Positions 17,896 to 26,286 of a stretch of DNA of 64,000 nt are shown piece after piece (position 1 is the stretch's first letter; each line of letters opens with the position of its first letter). A model generated the notes under the pieces. The model searched no databases. It saw nothing but the letters and a program-made list of their open reading frames with translations, and was not told where the DNA came from. Source of the DNA: an uncultured Mycoplasmatota bacterium (GTDB lineage: Bacteria > Bacillota_I > Bacilli_A > RF39 > UBA660); NCBI GenBank assembly GCA_948434005.1, contig CAOJEH010000006.1, positions 32,761 to 96,760 on the forward strand. The letters run 5' to 3'. Made by a program: the position numbers and the translations under genes.

Positions 17896-17948
17896 TATAT
17901 ATCACCTCTCCGCCTAGATATTATATCATATTCACTAAATTATTGCAA

Positions 17949-18127
17949 TAAAAAAAGTCCAAAAGCGCGTCTTAGCAAAACGATAAAACCTGCATTATTA
18001 CAGGTGGGTGTCCATACGTCAACTTTAGGATCCCTAATTAAAGGTATTCAACACCGCTGACAGATCCGAACTCCCGTATCGTCAATTTAGTCGGTTTTAT
18101 AAGTTGCTAGTCTCGCATCCTTTAGAC
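17949..18127 (-). ncRNA. ssrS: Structured ncRNA, candidate 6S RNA
   Basis: A strong minus-strand promoter TTGAAA (18156-18161), 16 nt, TATAAT (18134-18139) predicts a start at G18127. About 179 nt later there is GGAC followed by seven T. The two ends pair (GUCUAAAGG... with ...UUUUGGAC) and further in AUAAAACC pairs with GGUUUUAU, giving one long rod with an open middle, as in 6S RNA. No ORF covers it. It lacks the SRP Alu/helix-8 GGAAGGAAGC motif, tmRNA tag features and RNase P motifs. Confidence 0.5.
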
Positions 18128-18155
18128 AATTTAATTATATCATATCTAAATTTTA

Positions 18156-18161
18156 TTTCAA
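18156..18161 (-). promoter_or_regulatory. -35 box of the ncRNA promoter
   Basis: TTGAAA on the minus strand, 16 nt from TATAAT at 18134-18139 and 7 nt from there to the predicted start at 18127. Confidence 0.6.
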
Positions 18162-18300
18162 TATTTTAAGAATAATATAGTATTTTTTTATAGATTTTGT
18201 TACTATTATTAGACTTTATATATGTAAATTTACATTTTTCTTACTATTATTGTATAAAATATCTTTATTTATATCACTATAAAGATGAGGAGGATAAAAT

Positions 18301-18522
18301 ATGGGTATAAGAGATTATATAATTAATAATTTCAAAGGCGATGATTATGATAGTTTACAAAAAGCTATTAATGAATCAATTGAATCAAAGGATGAGGTTA
18401 CTCTACCTGGTATGGGAGTATTTTTTGAAATAATATGGAGTGGCGCTGATCAAGAATTAAAAAATAAGATGTTAGAAATTATAAAGACACGTGTTAGCCA
18501 AGGAGAAAAAGAAAACGGATAA
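18301..18522 (+). CDS. sspI: Small acid-soluble spore protein I
   Basis: 73 aa. The core TLPGMGVFFEIIWSGAD is the hallmark of SspI (Bacillus LPGLGVLFEVIWKNAD), and the surrounding 'qkaInesi..kdevtLPG' and 'ELKNKMLEII' also fit. SspI is a minor SASP synthesised in the forespore. AGGAGGAT lies 7 nt upstream of ATG. Plus-strand monocistron with its own terminator. Good evidence that the organism makes endospores. Confidence 0.88.
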   Translation: MGIRDYIINNFKGDDYDSLQKAINESIESKDEVTLPGMGVFFEIIWSGADQELKNKMLEIIKTRVSQGEKENG

Positions 18523-18536
18523 TCCCGTTTTTTTAT
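18513..18536 (+). terminator. Rho-independent terminator of sspI
   Basis: AAACGG (18513-18518) pairs with CCGTTT (18525-18530), followed by a T run. Confidence 0.7.
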
Positions 18537-19508
18537 TTTTTATAAATCATTATGTTTTCAGTAGGTAATTTTTTAAATTTATATTTTGTTTTATCTCTAA
18601 ATTCATATTCTACTCTATCATCTAAATTCAAACAATAAATATAACTTAAAACTATACCAGTTGAAGTTAAATTAAACTTATCCAATAATTGTCTATATTC
18701 AAAAAAACTAGAATAATCTATTATATTTGATAAGTTAACTAAATCATACGAATCATTAAAATTATCTATCTCTTGAAAAATATTTCCTATATGATGATTA
18801 ACAGTACAACTAACTATTTTAGATCTTAAATCATTATATGTATCTTCATCTTTTAAATATATGGCATTACAATAATTACCAGTAATTATTTGATATATAG
18901 CTTTTATATCTGTTTTTCTAAAGAGTTCACTTTGATATATAGTATATGGATTATATAATTTTACTAATTCATCCCAAAAAATTTTATTTTCAGATGAAAG
19001 ATTAGAATTAAGTGCATAATACATCTCTGATAAATCTCTTTTTACTTTTGTATTTGGTATGTTATTTGTAAAAAAAAGTTTTAATACAAGTTCCTTATAC
19101 ATCCCTTTATTTTTATATTTTTCAGTAATATCATTAATATGTTCTTGCTCTTCTATTTCAGGTACAAAAAATCTAATATATTCTTCTAAGGATAAACTCA
19201 TAATAGCTGCTTTTTTTAATTCTAAATAGTACTTAGGAAATCTGCTAATATCTATACAATCTATTTTTTTTTGCTCCAAATAAAATACTACTTAATACTT
19301 GATCTCCTGAAGCAGTCACTGAAAGTACTCTTTCTTTATTTTCTAAATATGATTGATACAGACTAATATCCTCATTGCTAAAACTATAAATCCTTGAATT
19401 CGAATTAAATAGACTATCTAGAGAAAATGAATCTTCAGTATATAATTCATCGTTAATTGCTTTTTTTGCTATATCAATATCTTCTTTTACCATATCTATG
19501 CAAGACAT
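18533..19508 (-). pseudogene. BtaA-like (DUF3419) aminocarboxypropyl-transferase gene, frameshifted in an A9 run
   Basis: The first frame (19245-19508) reaches the SAM-binding segment RVLSVTASGDQVLSSILFGA and then runs out after KKNRLYRY. The second frame (18533 to about 19270) continues exactly where needed with KKIDCIDISRFPKYYLELKK. Together they give about 320 aa with the DUF3419 pattern ('vlsItsaGdq.l.ll...p..i.aiDin..q..ll.lk'). BtaA-like enzymes transfer the aminocarboxypropyl group of SAM. The break is in nine consecutive A (minus strand) near 19264-19272, where eight would restore the frame. Indel, slippage control or sequence error cannot be told apart here. Confidence 0.7.
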
Positions 19509-19549
19509 CTAAATCCCTCCTTAAAAATCTTTGTTATTATATCACAAAA

Positions 19550-19580
19550 TAAAAAAGATGTAAATTATTTTCTACATCTT
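19550..19580 (-). terminator. Rho-independent terminator of the phe operon
   Basis: AAGATGTA and TACATCTT pair across 19556-19580; on the minus strand TTTTTTATTTT follows. Confidence 0.7.
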
Positions 19581-21949
19581 TATTTATCTCTTAAAATAGC
19601 ATTATGAGTTTTTTCTACCTTTTCTATAATACTATTAAATACCTGCATTACTTCATCATCATTAAGTGTTTTTTTACTATCTTCAAAATATAGTGAGAAT
19701 GCAATTGATTTTTCATTTTCTTTAATTTTATCACCTGTATAAATATCAAATATATTAATGTCTTTTATAAGTTTTCCACCGGCTTTTTTTATTGTAGAAA
19801 TAACATCTCCAGCGGCAATATTTTTATCTAGGATAAATGCTAAATCTTTACTAACTCCAGGAAATTTAGAAATTTCTTTATACTTCATTTTACTAACTCT
19901 TTTTTCTAGTAGTTTATCTAAATTTATTTCAAGTACATAAACATCATCTTTAGTAACACTAGGGTGAACTTTTCCTATGATACCAACTATATCATTATTA
20001 ACTTTTATAGAAGCAGATGCACCTGGATGTAATTCTTTAGGTATGTTATCGTTTACTAGACTATATCTATTTTCATATCCTAAGTAATCTAATAATTCTT
20101 CTAATATACCTTTTATAATATAGAAATCTACTGTTTTTTTATTACCTATTCCATAATAGTAATTTCCATACATTAAGACACATAATTTATTATTTTCACC
20201 ATAAGTATCTTTTTTATAAAAACCTTTACCTATTTCAAATATTGAAATATCTTTTACATTTCTTTTTTTATTATATTTAAATATTTTCATTAATGAAGGT
20301 ATCATAGAATATCTTAGGGTATTTCTATCTTCTGTTAGTGGATCTAACAATTTTACTTCTTCAAAGGAATCATTTGTATATTTATGAACATCTTTATCAT
20401 TGATTAAGATATATGATAGTACTTCATTTAGTCCTAAAGAAATCATTTTATTTCTTATCTCTCTAGTTGTTACATCATAACTACCTTTTTTCATAGGTAC
20501 AATTGGTAGTTTTCCTTTGATATTATTAACTCCATATATTCTACCTACTTCTTCTATTAAATCTTCTTTTATAGAGATATCTAATCTTCTAGTAGGTGCG
20601 GTTACAATTATACTATCTTTACTAGCTTTAGTTTTAAAATCTAATCTTCTAAATATATCTACTACTTCATCAAGGGTTAGACTTGCTCCTAAAACATCAT
20701 TTATATTTTTTAAAGTTATAGGTATATCTTTTTCAGATACTTTAGTTTTATCATATGTAACTTTTCCGCCCATGATTGTAGCATTTGCATATTTTTCTAA
20801 TAATGTACAGGCTCTTTCTATTGCCATATTAGTTCTATTAGGATCAAGTCCTTTTTCAAATCTATTAGAGGCTTCACTTCTTAATATTTTGTTAGAAGTT
20901 CTTCTAACTAATATTGAATCAAAGATGGCTGACTCTATAATAATATTTTTAGTATCGTCTTCTACTTCTGTAGATAATCCTCCCATAACTCCTGCTAAAC
21001 CAATTGCTTTTTTCTTATCTGCTATTACGATATCTGTATCAGATAAAATTCTTTTTTCATTATCTAATGTAGTTAATTCCTCACCTTCTTCTGCCATTCT
21101 AACTACTAGAGTATCACCTAATCTATCAGCATCATAAAAATGAAGGGGTTGACCTGTTTCTAACATTACATAATTTGATATATCAACAACATTATTTATT
21201 GGTCTTATACCTGATGCAATTAATCTGTTTTTTATAAAGTTAGGGCTTTCTTTAATTTCTACATTAAGAGCTTTCTTTGATAAAAATAGGCTACAATTAT
21301 CTGTTTTAATATCTACTTTAAATATATTATTAATATCTTCATTATTCTCATTATAAGATAAATCTATAGATTTAACTTTTTTATCATAAATAGCACCTAT
21401 TTCATATGCCATACCTAATATTGATAATAAATCTCCTCTATTTGCAGTTAAATCAAAATCTATTACTTCATCATCAAGTTCTAAATATTTTATGGGATCT
21501 TCACCTAATTTAGCATCATCATCTAACTCTTTAATTCCATTAATATCTTCATCCTTTAAGAATTTATGGTCTAGTCCTAATTCTTCTGTTGCACACATCA
21601 TTCCATTAGATTCAACACCACGTATCATTCCTTTTTTTATTGTACCACCAGGTAATTTGGCACCATCTAAGGCAACAATTACTTTTATTCCACTTCTAGC
21701 ATTTGGTGCTCCACATACAATTTGTAAAACTTCACTACCAATATCTACTTTACATACTTTTAAATGGTCACTATCAGGATGAGGAGTGCATTCTATAATT
21801 TTACCTATAGTAAGATTAGTTGCATTGATTAGTTTTTCTGCACTATCAAATTCATTACCAAGCGATGTTAATCTATTAGCTAAATCTTTTATATCTACTT
21901 CATTTGGAATATCAATATAATCACTTACAAATTTTCTACTTAATAGCAT
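19580..21949 (-). CDS. pheT: Phenylalanyl-tRNA synthetase beta subunit
   Basis: 789 aa, normal length. EMAP/OB-type tRNA-binding domain near residues 40-150 (KIIECTPHPDSDHLKVCKVD, IVCGAPNARSG), B3/B4 domain with GIRPINNVVDISNYVMLETGQPLH, a catalytic-like core with EASNRFEKGLDPN, and the C-terminal anticodon-binding FDX-ACB domain (ISKFPGVSKDLAFILD). ATG at 21949 is preferred because it starts inside the end of pheS (14 nt overlap) with AAAGGA upstream; earlier in-frame ATGs lie deeper in pheS. Confidence 0.95.
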   Translation of the reverse strand: MLLSRKFVSDYIDIPNEVDIKDLANRLTSLGNEFDSAEKLINATNLTIGKIIECTPHPDSDHLKVCKVDIGSEVLQIVCGAPNARSGIKVIVALDGAKLPGGTIKKGMIRGVESNGMMCATEELGLDHKFLKDEDINGIKELDDDAKLGEDPIKYLELDDEVIDFDLTANRGDLLSILGMAYEIGAIYDKKVKSIDLSYNENNEDINNIFKVDIKTDNCSLFLSKKALNVEIKESPNFIKNRLIASGIRPINNVVDISNYVMLETGQPLHFYDADRLGDTLVVRMAEEGEELTTLDNEKRILSDTDIVIADKKKAIGLAGVMGGLSTEVEDDTKNIIIESAIFDSILVRRTSNKILRSEASNRFEKGLDPNRTNMAIERACTLLEKYANATIMGGKVTYDKTKVSEKDIPITLKNINDVLGASLTLDEVVDIFRRLDFKTKASKDSIIVTAPTRRLDISIKEDLIEEVGRIYGVNNIKGKLPIVPMKKGSYDVTTREIRNKMISLGLNEVLSYILINDKDVHKYTNDSFEEVKLLDPLTEDRNTLRYSMIPSLMKIFKYNKKRNVKDISIFEIGKGFYKKDTYGENNKLCVLMYGNYYYGIGNKKTVDFYIIKGILEELLDYLGYENRYSLVNDNIPKELHPGASASIKVNNDIVGIIGKVHPSVTKDDVYVLEINLDKLLEKRVSKMKYKEISKFPGVSKDLAFILDKNIAAGDVISTIKKAGGKLIKDINIFDIYTGDKIKENEKSIAFSLYFEDSKKTLNDDEVMQVFNSIIEKVEKTHNAILRDK

Positions 21950-23003
21950 CACAATCATCCTTTCTATCAAATTCTTCTAAAAATCTTATATCATTTGTAT
22001 ATAAATATCTCATATCAGGAATACCATATCTAAACATAGTAAGTCTCTCAAGACCTGGACCAAAGGCAAAGCCTCCCCACTCTTCGGGATCATATCCATT
22101 CATTCTTAATACATTAGGATGAACTATTCCTGCTCCTAGTATTTCAATCCAACCTGTATCTTTACATAATGGGCATCCTTTACCGCCACATTTGAAACAA
22201 GATACATCAACCTCATATGATGGCTCAGTAAATGGGAAATAACTTGGTCTAAATCTTAAATCTAAGTTATCACCAATTACTTCTTTAACAAATACTTCTA
22301 AAGTACCTTTTAAATCTGCTAGGGAAACATGGTTTTCTTTTCTATCAATAACTAGGCCTTCACATTGACAAAATTGATGAGAATGAGTTGCATCATCTTC
22401 TTTTCTATAAGTCTTACCTGGTACTATTTCTCTTATTGGTTTTGGGTCTTCTTTATTTGCAAGAAGTGTTCTAGCTTGAACTGCACTTGTTTGGGTTCTA
22501 AGTAAATATTCATCTGTAATATAGAAACTATCTTGCATATCTCTTGCAGGATGTCCCTTAGGCAAGTTTAATCTTTCAAAACAAAATTCGTCTGTTTCAA
22601 GTTCAGGTCCTGTCATAACATCATAACCCATAGATACAAATAAATCTTCTATTTTTTCAATCATTCTATTTACAGGATGTTTACTACCTCTTTTTGTCTT
22701 AACCGCAGGTAATGTTATGTCTATAGCTTCCTTTTCTAATCTTTCATTTAATAATTCTTCTTCAAATATATCTTTCTTTTCTTCATAGTAATTATTAAAT
22801 ATAGTTCTAAGTTCATTTACACTTTGTCCAAAAGCTTTCTTTTCTTCATTTGGAATATCTTTTATTAAACTATTTAACTGGGTAATTAATCCCTTTTTTC
22901 CTAAATATTTAACTTTTAAATCATTAAGTTCATTTATATTAGAAATATTTTTTTTATCTTCTTCTAATAAGCTTTTTACTTCTTTTATTTTATCATTTTT
23001 CAT
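21936..23003 (-). CDS. pheS: Phenylalanyl-tRNA synthetase alpha subunit
   Basis: 355 aa. N-terminal coiled coil (residues 1-90), then the class II core: motif with HPVNRMIEKIEDLF, GPELETDEFCFERLN, HPARDMQDSFYI, and FRPSYFPFTEPSYEVD plus the glycine-rich GFAFGPGLERL motif 3. An insertion with CFKCGGKGCPLCKD has four Cys that could bind zinc. It charges tRNA-Phe with PheT. Third from the Phe T-box. Confidence 0.95.
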   Translation of the reverse strand: MKNDKIKEVKSLLEEDKKNISNINELNDLKVKYLGKKGLITQLNSLIKDIPNEEKKAFGQSVNELRTIFNNYYEEKKDIFEEELLNERLEKEAIDITLPAVKTKRGSKHPVNRMIEKIEDLFVSMGYDVMTGPELETDEFCFERLNLPKGHPARDMQDSFYITDEYLLRTQTSAVQARTLLANKEDPKPIREIVPGKTYRKEDDATHSHQFCQCEGLVIDRKENHVSLADLKGTLEVFVKEVIGDNLDLRFRPSYFPFTEPSYEVDVSCFKCGGKGCPLCKDTGWIEILGAGIVHPNVLRMNGYDPEEWGGFAFGPGLERLTMFRYGIPDMRYLYTNDIRFLEEFDRKDDCDAIK

Positions 23004-23014
23004 AATAATCCTCC

Positions 23015-23641
23015 TTAATATAATTCCTTTATTTTTACTAGATTTTTTATAACATCTTTACTTTCTTTAAAATCCCCCTTAGGTCGATATAAAATAGCAT
23101 TCATTCCTAGATTCTTTGGAATATAAAAATCCTTTTCATAATTATCACCTATTATGGTACAGTCTTTTATATCATAGTTTCCACAAGCATTTAAATAAGC
23201 TTTCTTATTAGGTTTTATATGGATATCTCCAGTATATATATCATCAAAATATTTTCTTATACCCATATTTTCTAATCTTTTAATTTGGAAATCCCCAAAC
23301 CAATTTGTAAGTACTGCTAGGCTCTTATTTTTTTGTTTTAAATATTCTAGTGTTTCTATAGCTCCACTACTCAATTCTGTAGGAAAACTAGCTCCTAAAT
23401 CAATCCATTTTTCAACTATATCTTTTGTTATTAAAACACCCGAGTTTATAGTTAAAAATCTACTTAATAAATTAATATCATAATATGGATATAATTCTTC
23501 ATATCTATTTAATAATTCTGGTATTTTAGGTATAAACTTTTTACTATCTTTTGTACTTAAAACTTCTTTAAAATATTCCCTTTCACTATCATATTCATTA
23601 ATAAAAATAGTTCCATCTAAATCAAATATAAACCTTTCCAT
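23015..23641 (-). CDS. HAD-superfamily hydrolase
   Basis: 208 aa. DxD motif FDLDGTIF at residues 5-12, motif II Thr in LAVLTNWFGD, Lys in HIKPNKKAYL and motif IV IIGDNYEKD. A cap domain lies between DxD and motif II. Phosphatase-type HAD of unknown substrate. It is the first gene after the Phe T-box, so it is co-regulated with pheS and pheT by uncharged tRNA-Phe, which is an unusual partner. Confidence 0.85.
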   Translation of the reverse strand: MERFIFDLDGTIFINEYDSEREYFKEVLSTKDSKKFIPKIPELLNRYEELYPYYDINLLSRFLTINSGVLITKDIVEKWIDLGASFPTELSSGAIETLEYLKQKNKSLAVLTNWFGDFQIKRLENMGIRKYFDDIYTGDIHIKPNKKAYLNACGNYDIKDCTIIGDNYEKDFYIPKNLGMNAILYRPKGDFKESKDVIKNLVKIKELY

Positions 23642-23664
23642 AATATAGCACCTCTTTTACTAAT

Positions 23665-23886
23665 AAAACAAAAAATAACTATAACTTAAGGACGAACTAT
23701 CCGTGGTACCACCTTAATTTATAGTTATTACTATACACTCTAATCTTTTAACGCAAGATATACGCTTACTATTAATAAGGACTCCTAAGATGAATTCATA
23801 AACTATTATTAATTGTTTTCACCAACCACAATCTCTCTTGAAAATAAATCATTCATTACTACTTCTTAATCAAAGTCGATATGCAT
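23665..23886 (-). promoter_or_regulatory. T-box riboswitch (Phe) upstream of HAD-pheS-pheT
   Basis: On the minus strand AAGGTGGTACCACGG...TTCGTCC is the canonical T-box/antiterminator element. A terminator with CCTTAAGTTATAG and a T run follows. The likely specifier is TTC in GAATTCATC, the Phe codon. A promoter TTAACA-17-TATAAT lies just upstream (near 23890-23920). Confidence 0.92.
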
Positions 23887-23922
23887 ATTATAACACAATT
23901 TTATAAATATGTTAATAGAAAT

Positions 23923-24012
23923 TTAAAACATTAGTCCCATTAATATCATGGCAAGACCAATTATTACTAAAATCATTCCTATTGTAATACCATTTTTATT
24001 CTTCTTTTCCAT
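23923..24012 (-). CDS. Small single-pass membrane protein
   Basis: 29 aa: MEKKNKNG then one hydrophobic helix (ITIGMILVIIGLAMILMGL). GGAG lies 7 nt before ATG. It starts 16 nt after the frr stop, so it is probably the last gene of that operon. Function unknown. Confidence 0.5.
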   Translation of the reverse strand: MEKKNKNGITIGMILVIIGLAMILMGLMF

Positions 24013-24028
24013 ATTTACTCCTACTTTC

Positions 24029-24574
24029 TTATACAGTAAGTAATTCCTGTTCTTTATCCTTTAAAATCGAATCGATTCTTTTATTGTATTCATTTACTAA
24101 ATCTTGAATCTCTTTTTCAATACCTTTAGCTTCATCTTCTGGCAATTCTTCTTTTTTTAGAGCATCTAAGCCATCATGTCTTGCATTTCTAATTGAAACT
24201 TTAGCATCTTCTGCAATTACTTTTACTTGTTTAGTTAACTCTTTTCTTCTATCTTCAGTTAGTGCTGGTATAGTTATTCTAATTGATTCTCCATCATTAT
24301 TTGGAGTATATCCTAGATTTGATTCAAATATAGCCTTTTCTATATCTTTTAAACAACTTTTATCAAAAGGTTTTATTAATAATTGAGTAGCTTCTGGTAC
24401 TGATACTGTAGCAAGTTGTTTTAATGGTGTTAGGGTTCCATAATAATCAACTGATACGCCGTCTAGGCTTGATGGATTAGCTCGTCCTGCTCTTACAGTC
24501 CTAAGTCTTGCCTCATATGATTCAATAGCATTATCCATTTTTACCTTTACATCTGGAATAATCATATCATTCAT
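24029..24574 (-). CDS. frr: Ribosome recycling factor
   Basis: 181 aa. Typical RRF: N-terminal helix with LRTVRAGRANPSSLDGVSVDYYG, TPLKQLATVSVPEATQLLIKP, IRITIPALTEDRRKEL and a C-terminal helix to KEQELL. It splits post-termination ribosomes with EF-G. ATG 24574 is chosen over an ATG 6 nt earlier because GGAG is then 8 nt away. pyrH, usually just upstream, is absent. Confidence 0.95.
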   Translation of the reverse strand: MNDMIIPDVKVKMDNAIESYEARLRTVRAGRANPSSLDGVSVDYYGTLTPLKQLATVSVPEATQLLIKPFDKSCLKDIEKAIFESNLGYTPNNDGESIRITIPALTEDRRKELTKQVKVIAEDAKVSIRNARHDGLDALKKEELPEDEAKGIEKEIQDLVNEYNKRIDSILKDKEQELLTV

Positions 24575-24661
24575 TTTCATCTCTCCTTAGTAATTATATA
24601 TTAATTTTTAATTATTTATATAATATCTCTATAAACTATATTATAATACATCTTTTTTTGA

Positions 24662-24691
24662 AAATAAAGAAAAAGTAGAAATTAATTCTAC
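24662..24691 (-). terminator. Rho-independent terminator
   Basis: GTAGAAATT and AATTCTAC pair across 24675-24691, followed on the minus strand by TTTTTCTTTATTTTC. It ends the transcript of the bitopic membrane protein. Confidence 0.7.
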
Positions 24692-24699
24692 TAATTATA

Positions 24700-25653
24700 T
24701 CATTTTACTAATTCTATGCTTACAAGATAATAGTTATTATTATCTTTATCATAATTAAAAGTATATTTATATTGATTTAAATCTGTATAGTCTTTATCAA
24801 TATCAAATGTTGTAGCAACTACATTATCTACTTCTTCTAATTCTTTTTCATCTTCACTATAGTTTTTATAAACCTTATCTTCATTACTATCAATTACAGC
24901 AACAGCTACATTTACAGTAAGAATATCGTCATCTAGTTTTGTCTTTACTATCTTTCTTTTTAAGCTCATTGTAGATGCCCCACCGCATTCTCCTTCTACA
25001 TAGCTATATACATTGTCACTATATTTTAGTGAAATACACCCTTTATTGTAACTTATTTTATCATCGTCAAATTCTATTTCATCACCATATAATAACTTAG
25101 TAGCATTTTTAAATTCTTCATCTGTAAATCTACCTGTAACTCCAGATGCTTTATTTGCAGCTAGAACTTTTAAATAATCTTCATCTATATCTTTTATAGT
25201 TGTTTTTTCTTCTTTATATAAAAGTTCATATATATTTACATCTGATGAAGAATCTTTCTGATCATATCTTGAAACTAATTCTTCTACATATAATCCTTCT
25301 GGATTTAATTCTTCTTTTGTTTCTTTTTCTGTTTTTGCATTTGTTTTTGTTTTTTCTGTTGTAGTTTCTTCTTTATCCATTACTTTAAAAAGATAATATC
25401 CTCCTGAGACTCCTACAATAAGTGATATTATAGCTACAATTACTATTAATACTGCAGGTGAACTTGTTTTTTTGCCTTCTTCATAATAATCTATTTTTCT
25501 ATTATCTTCTATTTTTTCACTACTATTTTTTTCTTCTTTTTTAGTAATTTCTATATCATCGAATTTATCGTCTGCAATAGCTGATTTTTGTCCTACTTCT
25601 GCAATAAATGTTTGACTCATATCTTCTTCTATTTTTTTCTTACTCTTAGTCAT
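24700..25653 (-). CDS. Bitopic membrane protein, unknown function
   Basis: 317 aa. Acidic/Lys-rich cytoplasmic part of about 65 residues, one helix (SPAVLIVIVAIISLIVGVSG), a Thr/Glu/Lys linker, and an extracytoplasmic domain of about 200 residues with two Cys (KGCIS and GECGGAS). ATG at 25653 is chosen because GGAG lies 8 nt upstream; a GTG 9 nt earlier overlaps that SD. It occupies, with the next lipoprotein gene, the place where pyrH normally stands between tsf and frr. Confidence 0.65.
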   Translation of the reverse strand: MTKSKKKIEEDMSQTFIAEVGQKSAIADDKFDDIEITKKEEKNSSEKIEDNRKIDYYEEGKKTSSPAVLIVIVAIISLIVGVSGGYYLFKVMDKEETTTEKTKTNAKTEKETKEELNPEGLYVEELVSRYDQKDSSSDVNIYELLYKEEKTTIKDIDEDYLKVLAANKASGVTGRFTDEEFKNATKLLYGDEIEFDDDKISYNKGCISLKYSDNVYSYVEGECGGASTMSLKRKIVKTKLDDDILTVNVAVAVIDSNEDKVYKNYSEDEKELEEVDNVVATTFDIDKDYTDLNQYKYTFNYDKDNNNYYLVSIELVK

Positions 25654-25707
25654 ATTATCCACTCCTTTATTCTAGTTATATTTTATAATATTTTTTAATA
25701 AATGTAA

Positions 25708-25739
25708 ATAAAAAAGTGCCTAATTACAATCAGTGCACT
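25708..25739 (-). terminator. Rho-independent terminator overlapping the lipoprotein stop
   Basis: AGTGC (25715-25719) pairs with GCACT (25735-25739); TTTTTT follows on the minus strand. The stem covers the last codons of the lipoprotein gene. Confidence 0.55.
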
Positions 25740-26274
25740 CTTTATAATTTAATATATCTTTGTATTCTTTCTTTATCCTATTTAATCTTTTTTTTGTTAG
25801 TTTTTCTTCAGATAATTCACTTTCTTTAGAAAAATAATTATTATATCCTACAATATTGCCATTTTTTACTGATAGTAATATAGGAAGATTTAATTTATAA
25901 TCATCTTCTTTTTCATCCTTTTCTAAATACTCTTCTAACTTTTTAATTAATTTATTATATTTTTTAGGACTTTTTTCTTTAATTTTTTTAGGATTATAAT
26001 AATATATTTTTTTAATATCATTTTCTTTAGCAACATCTATTATGATCTTAATAGCTTTTTGTGATCCATTTGAATCTGGTGTTGCTAGAAGAATAATCCC
26101 ATTGGTTTTAAAAATATTATCTATATCTTCGTACGTTGCATAAATAAATGGATTTTTTTCTTCTATATTATATTCTGTTGCAAACTTTTCCGAATCAGTT
26201 AACTCTTTAACTTTTTTTACAGAACATCCAGTTATTATAAACAAACATAATACAATAACTACTATTTTTTTCAT
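25720..26274 (-). CDS. Lipoprotein with thioredoxin-like fold lacking the usual CxxC
   Basis: 184 aa. Lipobox IITGC (Cys17). The part GIILLATPDSNGSQKAI...IYYYNPKKIKEKSP...LPILLSVKNGNIVGY has the thioredoxin-like order (strand, active-site loop, helix, strand, long helix, 'P.l....nG..v.y'). The active-site position reads PDSNGS, so it has no redox Cys pair there. The extreme C-terminus carries CTDC. It is 12 nt downstream of tsf. Fold assignment tentative. Confidence 0.55.
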   Translation of the reverse strand: MKKIVVIVLCLFIITGCSVKKVKELTDSEKFATEYNIEEKNPFIYATYEDIDNIFKTNGIILLATPDSNGSQKAIKIIIDVAKENDIKKIYYYNPKKIKEKSPKKYNKLIKKLEEYLEKDEKEDDYKLNLPILLSVKNGNIVGYNNYFSKESELSEEKLTKKRLNRIKKEYKDILNYKECTDCN

Positions 26275-26286
26275 ATAATCTAACTA

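Noticed and set aside
17949..18127. SRP RNA, tmRNA or RNase P RNA
   Set aside because: No GGAAGGAAGC helix-8 loop, no tag frame or tRNA-like ends, no RNase P core motifs; size and rod shape fit 6S better.
19245..19508. Programmed -1 ribosomal frameshift at A AAA AAA
   Set aside because: A -1 shift leads to the third frame, not to the downstream DUF3419 frame; a +1 shift or loss of one A is needed.
20517..21137. Long plus-strand open frame opposite pheT
   Set aside because: It mirrors a strongly conserved coding region and has no SD or family resemblance.
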